This document shows positions 1 to 7,311 of a DNA stretch of 64,000 nt, in pieces. Position 1 is the stretch's first letter; every line of letters starts with the position of its first letter. The stretch spans positions 5,112,001-5,176,000 of the forward strand of contig NZ_CP126106.1 of the NCBI RefSeq assembly GCF_030123325.1, written 5' to 3'. This DNA is from Peribacillus simplex. Its GTDB lineage: Bacteria > Bacillota > Bacilli > Bacillales > DSM-1321. Position numbers and translations under genes: made by a program. The notes below the pieces were generated by a model. That model saw only the letters and a program-made list of their open reading frames with translations, was not told the origin of the DNA and did not search any database.

Positions 1-40
1 TACACCGTATAATAGATATAAAAAATGAGGAGGCACGATA

Positions 41-265
41 ATGCTAGGGATCATAACCGTTGTGCTGATTTTTTCCATCCCTATAATCGGCATACTGACA
101 AGCCATTTAGAAAAACAGTCAAAAACCAAACACAATATGCTAAAGGTCGAATTGGAACTTGAGAAACTGAAGCATGAAAATTTTCTAATGGAGACGGAAA
201 AAATGAGGCTGGAACTGGACCAGATGAAATTCGAACAAAAAAGAGACGAGCCAAGGTTACTGTAA
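41..265 (+). CDS. Small membrane-anchored coiled-coil protein
   Basis: This 74-residue protein has a well-placed GAGGAGG site before its ATG. Residues 2-20 are a hydrophobic helix (GIITVVLIF...), which should be a single membrane anchor. The rest is highly charged and alternates K/E/L in heptad-like fashion, suggesting a cytoplasmic coiled coil. A terminator follows directly. The layout resembles small stress or envelope-associated proteins of Bacillus, but I do not recognise a family and assign no function. It is transcribed alone, since the next gene runs toward it from the other strand. Confidence 0.75.
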   Translation: MLGIITVVLIFSIPIIGILTSHLEKQSKTKHNMLKVELELEKLKHENFLMETEKMRLELDQMKFEQKRDEPRLL

Positions 266-290
266 TCAAGTAACGTTGGTTCGTCTTTTT
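245..290 (+). terminator. Rho-independent terminator of the small membrane gene
   Basis: The arms GACGAGCCAAGGTTACT and AGTAACGTTGGTTCGTC form a long imperfect stem followed by a T tract. It overlaps the last codons of the gene. Confidence 0.8.
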
Positions 291-355
291 TAATGGGTAT
301 TTTGCCGTTTTAAAAGCCTTCCGCCCGTCATAAGAATTACAAATAAGAGGCCGTT

Positions 356-1225
356 TTAATGGATATATTGATCGCCGACAAGAAGGTCTGACAGCACCTT
401 TGTCGGGATGACGAACTCGATGGCCCCCATATATCCCGGAGCAGCTTCAAAGCTGTTAAAGGCGATGACTAGCTTGCCATCTTCGTTTATATAAAAGTTT
501 TGGTTTTCATCGATGCCTTTAAAAGCAGTAAGGTCATCATCTTCGACCCAATATATCTTTTCCGGATCTTCTGCCATCTGCCGCTTCATCTGTTCTTTGA
601 TGTTCTCACTGATCACCTGAAGATAACGATCATCTTTAAATAAGCTATTTAGCGTTAATAGCACTTCGTTTTTCTTGTCGACTGTATCAAATTGACTTTC
701 TGTAGAACTGGAAGCAGCAATCTTATCCGTATAACGCTGTACGGATAAGATCGTTTCATTATCCGTCAATATCACATATCCGCTTTCCACCGACATATTG
801 CCCTTTTCCCCTTCCTTCAGTTTTGACATGGAGTCCGTGAATTCCTTATAAAGCTGCTTGCTTTCCGATAAGTATTTCTCATTCAAGCTATCTTCGAGCT
901 GTTTATTCTCCAGACCGGATATGGCAGGTGTTTTGATTACTGCCGAAGAATTATTCGCTTCTTCTTTCCATTCGACGAAGGTAATCACTTTGATGACCTT
1001 ATCGACTATCGGGATTTCACTCATGGCTTTCGCCGCTGCCGGACTGATGTTTACGGAAGCTGTCACAATCAGAAGCGCTGCAGCCGCAGACATGAGGATA
1101 TTCCTGCCAACCCTTGGCTTCTTCCTGGGCTTTTCATTCAAGGCCGCTTGAACGACATCATTCAATTCCTTTGGTATCGGTGTTTTAAGATATTCTTCCC
1201 TCAGATCTTTTAGTTTTTTTTCCAT
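356..1225 (-). CDS. rsiV: RsiV-type anti-sigma factor (lysozyme-sensing)
   Basis: This 289-residue protein matches the size and layout of B. subtilis RsiV (about 285 residues). It has a short cytoplasmic N-terminus, one transmembrane helix at roughly residues 42-62, and an extracellular region with the DUF4163/DUF3298 fold. The AAAKA stretch just after the helix is a plausible signal-peptidase site; in the known system RsiV is cut by signal peptidase when it binds lysozyme, then by RasP, which frees the sigma factor. Its start overlaps the end of the sigma gene by 16 bases, so the two are translationally coupled. It has its own GGGAGG ribosome site. The assignment rests on domain layout and context; lysozyme as the signal is inherited from the family. 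Confidence 0.85.
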   Translation of the reverse strand: MEKKLKDLREEYLKTPIPKELNDVVQAALNEKPRKKPRVGRNILMSAAAALLIVTASVNISPAAAKAMSEIPIVDKVIKVITFVEWKEEANNSSAVIKTPAISGLENKQLEDSLNEKYLSESKQLYKEFTDSMSKLKEGEKGNMSVESGYVILTDNETILSVQRYTDKIAASSSTESQFDTVDKKNEVLLTLNSLFKDDRYLQVISENIKEQMKRQMAEDPEKIYWVEDDDLTAFKGIDENQNFYINEDGKLVIAFNSFEAAPGYMGAIEFVIPTKVLSDLLVGDQYIH

Positions 1226-1725
1226 CTTTTTGTTTCCTCCCGTTCAGTCATGTTGATCCGCAATAGTTGCAGCGCTTTATATAATCTCGTTTTAATCGTG
1301 CTTACGTTCTCTTCCAGCACTTCCGCTATCTCTTCCAGCTTCAGGTCCTCGAAGAAACGGAGAACGACTACCGTTTTGTACTTGACCGAAAGTCCCTCAA
1401 GGGCCTTTTGCAAATCCAGGTCAGGATAGTGATCTTCCTCACCGCTGCGTAAGTATTCTATTGTTTCGTCATCGGCGATGGTCAGTTTCTTTTTCTTCCG
1501 CAAAACATCCAGTGCCGTTCGGACGATGATCTTATATAACCAGCTATCTATAGAAGCAGCGTCTTTGATTTTGCTGCTGGAGGCCAGCGCTTTCCTGATT
1601 GATTCCTGCACGATATCAAGCGCATCCTCTTGGTTTTTAACATAGTAAAAAGCAAGTCTGTACAAATTTTCTTGCCTTTCGGTTATCCGGGCCGCGATTA
1701 ATTGATTCATATCTAGATTTTTCAT
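1210..1725 (-). CDS. sigV: ECF sigma factor, SigV-like
   Basis: This 171-residue ECF sigma factor has region 2 (RLAFYYVKNQEDALDIVQES) and a region 4 helix-turn-helix (LEEIAEVLEENVSTIKTRL). B. subtilis SigV is 166 residues. It is followed by an overlapping rsiV-type gene, the usual sigma/anti-sigma pairing. The promoter in front of it carries an AAAC -35 and CGTC -10, the ECF type recognised by SigV, so it is probably autoregulated. The TAAGGAG site lies about 12 bases before the chosen ATG, rather far, so the start could be a few codons off. Expected role: induction of lysozyme and envelope-stress genes, including the divergent deacetylase gene. Confidence 0.85.
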   Translation of the reverse strand: MKNLDMNQLIAARITERQENLYRLAFYYVKNQEDALDIVQESIRKALASSSKIKDAASIDSWLYKIIVRTALDVLRKKKKLTIADDETIEYLRSGEEDHYPDLDLQKALEGLSVKYKTVVVLRFFEDLKLEEIAEVLEENVSTIKTRLYKALQLLRINMTEREETKRWKKN

Positions 1726-1777
1726 TGCATGAAAGAGCTCCTTACATTTAAATTACGTATCCTGGGTACAAAGGATA

Positions 1778-1803
1778 GACGTTTGTGCAGCCATAAAAGT
1801 TTG
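1778..1803 (-). promoter_or_regulatory. ECF-type promoter of sigV-rsiV
   Basis: On the minus strand CAAAC and CGTC are separated by exactly 17 bases. The sequence around them (CAAACTTTTA...CGTCTAT) is nearly identical to the divergent promoter at 1849-1877. This fits autoregulation by SigV. Confidence 0.75.
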
Positions 1804-1848
1804 AAAATGAACAAGAAATATATAAATATAAAAAAATGAAATTTTTTA

Positions 1849-1877
1849 CAAACTTTTAAGGCTTTTGGCGCGTCTAT
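1849..1877 (+). promoter_or_regulatory. ECF-type promoter of the pdaC-like gene
   Basis: CAAAC (1849-1853) and CGTC (1871-1874) are 17 bases apart, matching the promoter of the sigma operon on the other strand. The -10 lies over a possible upstream TTG codon at 1865. That argues for the ATG at 1910 as the real start of the downstream gene. Confidence 0.75.
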
Positions 1878-1909
1878 ATAGTAGAATGATTATCGAGGTG
1901 GAGTGCATC

Positions 1910-3316
1910 ATGAGTAAATTAAATTATAAAAAAGTCTTTATTTTTCTATTTTGTCTAACCGCTGCCTTGGGAACGTTGGGGTTAGCCATCAAAAGCCTTG
2001 CTTTTGATAAGAAAAGAACCGTTTCGGCCTATACAACTGATAAAAATTACCCAGAAGCCGATATTCAAACGTATGTGAAAGATAATACGAAAGGCGGGTA
2101 TTCAGCCAGCAGGCCCGTTCTGCATCTAGAAAATATCGACAAGCAGCTAGAAGCCTACATAAAGAAAGAAATCAAGGATTATGAAAAGAAATGGAAAGCA
2201 TCCGACGGAAAAGCTTCCGAGCTTAACCTCACTTATACGATCCTCCATTTCAGCAAACAGACCATTACGATTTCCTTCGATAAATATGAGCAAGTGGAAG
2301 GAAAGAAGCAGTCTGGATCCCAGATCTTCACTTATGATATTCCATCTCAGCAAAAGCTCTCCATAGAAGACATCTTTGCCACGGATACTGATTATTTATC
2401 CGTTTTATCCGATATTGTTTTTGAAGAGTTAACGGAGAAGGAAGAAGAAGGCATTTCAAACAGTCTCATTAAAAAGGAAAACAAACTGAAGGCAGCCAAC
2501 TTCAATTCTTTTTCAGTCTTGAAAGATACGCTTGTATTCCACGTTAAGACTGATCATTCAACTAAGATCCATACAATAGCCATCAAGAAGGAACTTTTTA
2601 AAGATAGTTTGCTAGATTCATATCAAAGTCAAGATTTGAATGCGGATCGTGTAAAGGAATGGCAGCCGAAACATATCGTCGCCAAGCTGCCCGTGCAAAA
2701 TGAATGGATCGACCCTTCAAAAAAGGTCATTGCCTTGACGTTCGATGACGGGCCGCATCCAAGTCATACCATGTCCATTCTTAAAGACCTGAACAAGTAT
2801 GATGGACACGCGACGTTTTTCGTGCTTGGAAGCCGCGTACAGCATTATCCGGAAGTTCTGCAAAAAATGCTGCAGCAAGGAAATGAGATCGGCAACCATT
2901 CATGGGATCATCCGCAGCTGACGCGCTTAAGCAAGAACAAGATCAAAAGTCAAATCGAAAAGACCCAAGACGCTGTAGAAAAAGCTACAGGTGCTGAGCC
3001 AAATCTCGTCCGTCCCCCATATGGAGCGATTAACAATAATGTGCGTGAATACATGGAGGATATGAAAGTCACACTTTGGGATGTCGATCCCGAAGATTGG
3101 AAAGAACGGAATGAAAAGAAAATCGTGAACAAAGTGATGAGCAAAGCCAAAGATGGCAGTATCATATTAATGCATGATATCTATCAAACTAGCGCCCAGG
3201 CTGCAGGAAAAATCATCAAACAACTGCATGACCAAGGTTATCAACTGGTCACAATTTCGGAATTGGAAAAGGTACAGAAAGAACGTGAACTTTCCGGAAT
3301 CACCATAAATGAATAA
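1910..3316 (+). CDS. pdaC: PdaC-like peptidoglycan N-acetyl deacetylase
   Basis: From the ATG at 1910 (GAGGTGGAG site) the protein is 468 residues, the size of B. subtilis PdaC (467). An N-terminal membrane anchor (about residues 8-30) leads to a DUF4163/DUF3298 region, the fold also found in RsiV. A C-terminal NodB polysaccharide deacetylase domain starts near residue 270. Catalytic motifs are intact: TFDDGP near 276, HSWDHP near 329, RPPYGA near 367 and LMHD near 420. It should remove acetyl groups from peptidoglycan amino sugars outside the cell, which protects against lysozyme. Divergence from sigV-rsiV and a matching ECF promoter support membership of that regulon. An in-frame TTG at 1865 is rejected because it lies in the promoter. 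Confidence 0.88.
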   Translation: MSKLNYKKVFIFLFCLTAALGTLGLAIKSLAFDKKRTVSAYTTDKNYPEADIQTYVKDNTKGGYSASRPVLHLENIDKQLEAYIKKEIKDYEKKWKASDGKASELNLTYTILHFSKQTITISFDKYEQVEGKKQSGSQIFTYDIPSQQKLSIEDIFATDTDYLSVLSDIVFEELTEKEEEGISNSLIKKENKLKAANFNSFSVLKDTLVFHVKTDHSTKIHTIAIKKELFKDSLLDSYQSQDLNADRVKEWQPKHIVAKLPVQNEWIDPSKKVIALTFDDGPHPSHTMSILKDLNKYDGHATFFVLGSRVQHYPEVLQKMLQQGNEIGNHSWDHPQLTRLSKNKIKSQIEKTQDAVEKATGAEPNLVRPPYGAINNNVREYMEDMKVTLWDVDPEDWKERNEKKIVNKVMSKAKDGSIILMHDIYQTSAQAAGKIIKQLHDQGYQLVTISELEKVQKERELSGITINE

Positions 3317-3320
3317 TCAA

Positions 3321-3365
3321 AAGGAAAGAGCCTGTTCCGTGATTCGGAACAGGCTCTTTCCTTTC
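3321..3365 (+). terminator. Terminator of pdaC
   Basis: A perfect 19-base-pair stem (AAGGAAAGAGCCTGTTCCG) with a five-base loop. Its 5' arm begins with AA and T residues follow. It can also act toward yeeI. Confidence 0.9.
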
Positions 3366-3374
3366 AAATAAAAT

Positions 3375-3408
3375 AAGCAGACCTTTGATCATATAGCAAA
3401 GGTCTGCT
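3375..3408 (-). terminator. Terminator of yeeI
   Basis: The stem GAGCAGACCTTTG / CAAAGGTCTGCTC type lies just after the yeeI stop on the minus strand, with T residues beyond it in that direction. Confidence 0.75.
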
Positions 3409-3415
3409 CATTTTA

Positions 3416-4135
3416 TCATTCACCAAGATCTACATTATGATAAACTTGTTGAACATCTTCCAAATCTTCCAATGCATCAATCATTTTTTCGAATTGTGCT
3501 TGTGCATCTTCTGGAAGGGTTAGGTCATTTTGTGCAAGCATCGTCAGCTCGGCCACTGTAAAATCGCTGATTCCTGCATCCTTGAAAGCTTGTTGTACAG
3601 CATGGAATTGTTCAGGTTCGGCATAAACGATGACACTTTCTTCTTCTTCAATGATGTCACGTACATCAACATCCGCTTCCATTAACAGTTCAAGAACATC
3701 ATCAGCCGTTTTACCTTCAATCCCGATGACAGCCGTAGCATCGAACATATAAGCAACAGATCCGCTGACACCCATATTCCCGCCATTTTTCCCAAATGCG
3801 GCACGTACATCAGATGCCGTCCGGTTCACGTTGTTTGTCAATGCATCCACGATGACCATTGAACCATTCGGACCGAATCCTTCATAACGAAGTTCGTCAT
3901 AGTTTTCCTCCGAACCGCCTTTGGCTTTTTCAATCGCACGGTCAATGATCGCTCTTGGGACATTGTACGTTTTCGCACGCTCCAGTACGACCCTTAATGC
4001 CTGATTGGACTCTGGATCTGGTTCACCTTGTTTTGCCACTACATATATTTCCCGTCCGAACTTGGCATAAATCCGACTAGTATTAGCATCTTTTGACGCT
4101 TTTTTTTCTTTAATGTTATTCCACTTACGACCCAT
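3416..4135 (-). CDS. yeeI: YebC/TACO1 family protein YeeI
   Basis: From ATG 4135 the protein is 239 residues and begins MGRKWNNIKEKKASKD, typical of the second YebC paralogue of Bacillus (YeeI). An upstream in-frame start at 4207 would add 24 residues not seen in the family and lacks a good ribosome site, so it is not used. YebC proteins were long annotated as transcription regulators; recent work on the family ties them to translation, relieving ribosome stalling at proline-rich stretches. The conserved EGFGPNG and VNRTASDVR segments are present. It is a stand-alone gene with its own terminator. Confidence 0.9.
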   Translation of the reverse strand: MGRKWNNIKEKKASKDANTSRIYAKFGREIYVVAKQGEPDPESNQALRVVLERAKTYNVPRAIIDRAIEKAKGGSEENYDELRYEGFGPNGSMVIVDALTNNVNRTASDVRAAFGKNGGNMGVSGSVAYMFDATAVIGIEGKTADDVLELLMEADVDVRDIIEEEESVIVYAEPEQFHAVQQAFKDAGISDFTVAELTMLAQNDLTLPEDAQAQFEKMIDALEDLEDVQQVYHNVDLGE

Positions 4136-4397
4136 TATATTCCACTCTCTTTCATCATTGATATATACGAATAGATTATTAAGATACGGCCCTATGAGAA
4201 AACCCACCAGGGGAATTCCTTTGAAGATAGGCTATACGTTTACTAGATTATATTATACATCAATTGTATAATTTTGAAAAAGTCCTGCACATCCCTCACT
4301 CTGGCATTTATCGGTTTCTTGCACTATTTTATATGAAATACTTTGGAAAACATCAGCAGTGGTATAGTATGAAGTGATCGGAAAGGAGAGATGATCC

Positions 4398-5123
4398 ATG
4401 AAGGACAACCAAATCATCATCGGGATACCCGGTAAATGGAAGGACCGGACAGAATTGATTCAAACGGTCGCTTCCCAAAGCGAAGGGTATCTGTTAGCCG
4501 GGAATGTTTTTCACAACAGCGATAAGAACATTACTTTTCAGGCGGAGATCCATGATTATGAACCCACTTTAAAAGAGAGCTTTTCCTACGCCAGTAAAGA
4601 CGCATTTTCGGAGAATGCATTAGAGGAAATCAATGACCATACCTTTACCGTCTATATTATAGCCGATATATCCGATACCGGAACTGTTATCGATTTGATT
4701 GATGCCGGGGCAGCGATCCTAAGGGCAGGCGGAATGGCAGTGAAAATAGAAACGGCTGGAATTGCCCATTCAAAGGAAGATTGGCGGCATCTTCATCATA
4801 GCCCGGATATTCTCTCGGTATATGCCCATTTTGTCACGATCATCGGGGAGGAAGATTATTATTGTTCATTCGGAATGAAAGCTTTTGGTCTTCCGGATGC
4901 CGTGACACTTAACACAATGAGTCCGAAAGAGGCGGCTGCGCTGCTAAACACATTTAATTATTACCATTTAGGTGAACGTCCTCCCTTTAAGAATGGCGAA
5001 ACCTTTAGCATTCAACAAGATGCACCCGACTTTATATTGACGGGCCTTCAGGACTTTAGATATGAAGAAGACCATCCCTTCTACAACCCGTTTGGATTAT
5101 GGAATTTAGGGACAAGTAAATAG
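4398..5123 (+). CDS. DUF4261-type protein of unknown function
   Basis: This 241-residue soluble protein starts at an ATG after GGAAAGGAGAG. No signal peptide or membrane segment is visible. The pattern (an early IIIGIPGKW, a central DAGAAILRAGGMAVKIE, then HFVTIIGEEDYYCSFGM and TMSPKEAAALLNTFNYY) fits the DUF4261 family as I remember it, with moderate certainty. No biochemical role is known to me. It is monocistronic, and a terminator belonging to a repeated intergenic element follows. Confidence 0.65.
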   Translation: MKDNQIIIGIPGKWKDRTELIQTVASQSEGYLLAGNVFHNSDKNITFQAEIHDYEPTLKESFSYASKDAFSENALEEINDHTFTVYIIADISDTGTVIDLIDAGAAILRAGGMAVKIETAGIAHSKEDWRHLHHSPDILSVYAHFVTIIGEEDYYCSFGMKAFGLPDAVTLNTMSPKEAAALLNTFNYYHLGERPPFKNGETFSIQQDAPDFILTGLQDFRYEEDHPFYNPFGLWNLGTSK

Positions 5124-5143
5124 AGGAGTGATTCGCTCCCCAA

Positions 5144-5191
5144 GACTGTAGACAAAATCGCATAAAGCGAGTTTGCCTGCAGTTTTTTTAG
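5144..5191 (+). terminator. Terminator fused to a repeat-family fragment
   Basis: The arms GACTGTAGACAAA and GTTTGCCTGCAGTT form a stem followed by seven T residues. The GTTTGCCTGCAGTTTTTT arm and the adjoining AGAAATCCGCTCCCT are the same sequences that open each 194 bp unit near 26 kb, so this is a short member of that repeat family. Confidence 0.7.
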
Positions 5192-5204
5192 AAATCCGCT
5201 CCCT

Positions 5205-5428
5205 GGCTGTCAAGCCAAAACGATCGAGTGAATGAATATATAAGACACCCCTTTCCGGATCATACGTTTTAACAATTGATATTGAGCCCGGTCAAAGTTT
5301 TTCCCACTTTGTTTATCCATGAAGATATCTCGTTCATCCAATCCTTTTTCTTTCATGGCCTGAAGTTGACGTTCTTCATTTTGATCTTTGCTACTAACTC
5401 TTATGTATCCGAATTTACGAACATCCAT
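5205..5428 (-). pseudogene. Truncated, frameshifted serine recombinase (resolvase N-terminus)
   Basis: From ATG 5428 (AAAAGGAT site) the reading frame gives FGYIRVSSKDQNEERQ, the resolvase N-terminal signature with the catalytic serine in RVSS, then KQSGKNFDRAQYQLLKRMIRKG. At about 5240 the frame breaks: another frame continues YIHSLDRFG, the next conserved block of the family, for a few residues. After that the sequence runs into the repeat fragment at 5144-5191. Intact members are about 185-200 residues with a C-terminal helix-turn-helix, absent here. It is therefore a relic, shifted by one or two bases and cut at a repeat boundary. A palindrome cluster resembling a res site lies directly upstream of its start. 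Confidence 0.8.
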
Positions 5429-5472
5429 TTTTATCCTTTTTCTTCTTACTTTCATATTATTCTAACAATCAC

Positions 5473-5593
5473 GTTCGTAAAAGTGTATGTAAATCTATGA
5501 ACGTTCATAAAGTGTTATCCAACTTTAACGAACGTTAAAACAAGGTAATTTTGCATAAAAAAGAACCGTTCGTAAAAGTGTACTTTTACGAAC
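5473..5593. promoter_or_regulatory. Res-like cluster of inverted repeats upstream of the recombinase relic
   Basis: Three dyads lie in about 120 bases. One region holds GTTCGTAAAAGT (5473-5484) and ATGAACGTTCAT (5497-5508). The second is TTTAACGAACGTTAAA (5524-5539). The third is GTTCGTAAAAGT-GT-ACTTTTACGAAC (5568-5593), with perfect 12-base arms. Three sub-sites upstream of the recombinase gene is the arrangement of resolution sites in Tn3-type and related serine resolvases. The 12-base arm recurs exactly at 8725-8736 and 10564-10575. Function is inferred. Confidence 0.55.
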
Positions 5594-5627
5594 CTACAGC
5601 TTTCAAAATTAGATAAATAAAGATGAA

Positions 5628-5775
5628 ATAGAAAAAGCTCTAGTGGTTAATCTAGGGCTTTTTATTGATCATCTAGCAAACCCTTGCTACATCAAGGGTT
5701 TATAAAATCCTTAATAAACGATAAAAAACGACTAGGAACCAAACCCCTGATACACATGGGTTTGGCTTTTTTAAC
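5628..5775 (+). terminator. Two terminator-like hairpins before the module-gene array
   Basis: AAAAAGCTCTAG...CTAGGGCTTTTT at about 5630-5664 and CCAAACCC...TGGGTTTGG followed by a T tract at about 5738-5773 are both stable stems. Neither has a gene directly upstream on the plus strand now, which suggests deletion of former genes. The remainder of 5600-5960 is a shortened version of the leader seen before the later array genes. Confidence 0.6.
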
Positions 5776-5959
5776 TACTTCTTAAAATTACGATTATGTT
5801 AACTGAGTTTGTATATAATATACATTTCTTTATTTGAAGTAGATACTGTCAGTATGTCCAATCACCTTTCAACTTACAAAATATACTACTAATATTAAAG
5901 ATTAGTTCTCTTACTAGTCTTTCATGTTGATTCTAAACTAAGGGAAGGGATCGTGAAAT

Positions 5960-7042
5960 ATAACTAATCCAAATCGTGTTCAAAATGGTGAATTTGAGCA
6001 GTCTATCCCGCCAGCCTTGCCTCCTTTTTGGTCGGGAACTGGTTCAACCGAAACTGGTACTCAATTGTTGGAACATACTAATGCACGGCTTAATGTCGGT
6101 GAAAATATCTTGCAGGCATTGTTACCTTTACAGGTTGGTCAGATTTATCAATTCCAAGCCGCTTTTAGCACTATTGGTGCTCCGACTGGTACAATTGATA
6201 TCGGAATTTCTGGCATCACAACTCGACATTTTGTAGGAGCTAATATAGAAGACGGCAATGAATATTCCTACTACAATTTTAACTTCACAGCTACTGTGCC
6301 AAGTGCAACATTAACAAACGCAAACAACACCTCCGCCGATGTGTTTATCGATGTTGTATCCGTAAAATTAACGAATCCAAATCACGTTAGTAACGGTGGA
6401 TTCGAGCAATCTATCCCGTCAGCCTTGCCTCCTTTTTGGTCAGGAACTGGTTCAACTGAAACTGGTGGCACTCAACTGTTGGGAGATACTAATGCACGGC
6501 TTAATGTCGGTGAAAATATCTCGCAGGCTTTGTTACCTTTACAGGTTGGTCAGATCTATCAATTTCAGGTCGCTTTGGATACTGCTGCTATTACAGGTAC
6601 AATTGATATCGCTATTACGGGCATCACAACTCGAAATTTTCAAGGTAATATAAATAATGGAAATTATTCCTACTACAGTTTTGACTTCATAGCTACTGTA
6701 CCAAGTGCAACATTAACAATCACAAACAACACCAACGCCGATGTCAAAATCGATGTTGTATCCGTAAAATTAGCTGATCCAAATCACGTTCGTAACGGCG
6801 GGTTCGAGCAATCCACCCCAACGGCCTTAGCTCCTTTTTGGACGGGAACTGGTTCAACTGAAACTGGTGGTACTCAATTGTTGGGAGATACTAATGCACT
6901 CCTTAATCCTGGTGAGAATATCTCGCAGGAATTGTTACCTTTACAGGTTGGTGAGATTTATCAATTCCAAGCCACTTTTGAATCTGGTGGTAGCGGTACT
7001 CTTGGTACAGTTGATATCGGAATTACTGGCATTACTTCCTAA
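5960..7042 (+). pseudogene. First copy of the triple-module gene, start codon lost and 3' end truncated
   Basis: The frame aligns with the three intact paralogues downstream, but the initiator is ATA (5960-5962) where the others have ATG, and the ribosome site reads GGGAT instead of GGAG. An in-frame stop lies two codons upstream. Two complete modules (NGGFEQ...DVVSVKL) follow. The third breaks off after GTVDIGITGITS, where the text joins TTACTTCCTAAAG, a sequence otherwise found in the intergenic leader. This looks like a deletion through microhomology that removed the end of the gene, its terminator and part of the spacer. A weak TTG at 6017 could give a shortened product, but no ribosome site supports it. 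Divergence from the other copies suggests it is the oldest. Confidence 0.75.
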
Positions 7043-7311
7043 AGATTGCAATTATGTCAACTAAGTGTGTTTATGAAATACAGTTCTTTATTTGAAGTAG
7101 ATACTTTTTTTCAGAAAAAACGTGTAAAAGTAAAGAATCTTTCATGACTCGACAATCTGATAAAAGCACAATTTCACAAGAAAATCTATTAATTTTTATA
7201 GAAAACTGTTTTTCTCAGTCAGTATGTCCAAGCATTTTTTCAACTTACTTAATAAACTACTAAGATCCAAAAATTTTTCCTCTTACTAACTAAGAGAAAG
7301 GAGAATGAAAT
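7035..7311 (+). promoter_or_regulatory. Conserved leader of the module genes (copy 2)
   Basis: About 277 bases upstream of the ATG are almost the same as 8858-9135 and 10695-10965. Shared marks are GTCAACTAAGT, TTTGAGTAGATACTTTTTTTCAG-like, ACTCGACAATCTGATAAAAG, the near-palindrome AGAAAA..GTTTTTCT, and GTCAGTATGTCCAAGC. No clear SigA boxes are visible. The strong conservation suggests a shared promoter or mRNA leader, possibly sporulation-type, but this is unproved. Confidence 0.5.

Noticed and set aside
1865..1909. Upstream TTG start of pdaC
   Set aside because: It lies within the ECF promoter -10 region and has no ribosome site; the ATG at 1910 has both correct spacing and family length.
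6017..6019. TTG at 6017 as a real start for array copy 1
   Set aside because: No ribosome site, and it lies inside the conserved module text that begins at 5960 in register with the other genes.
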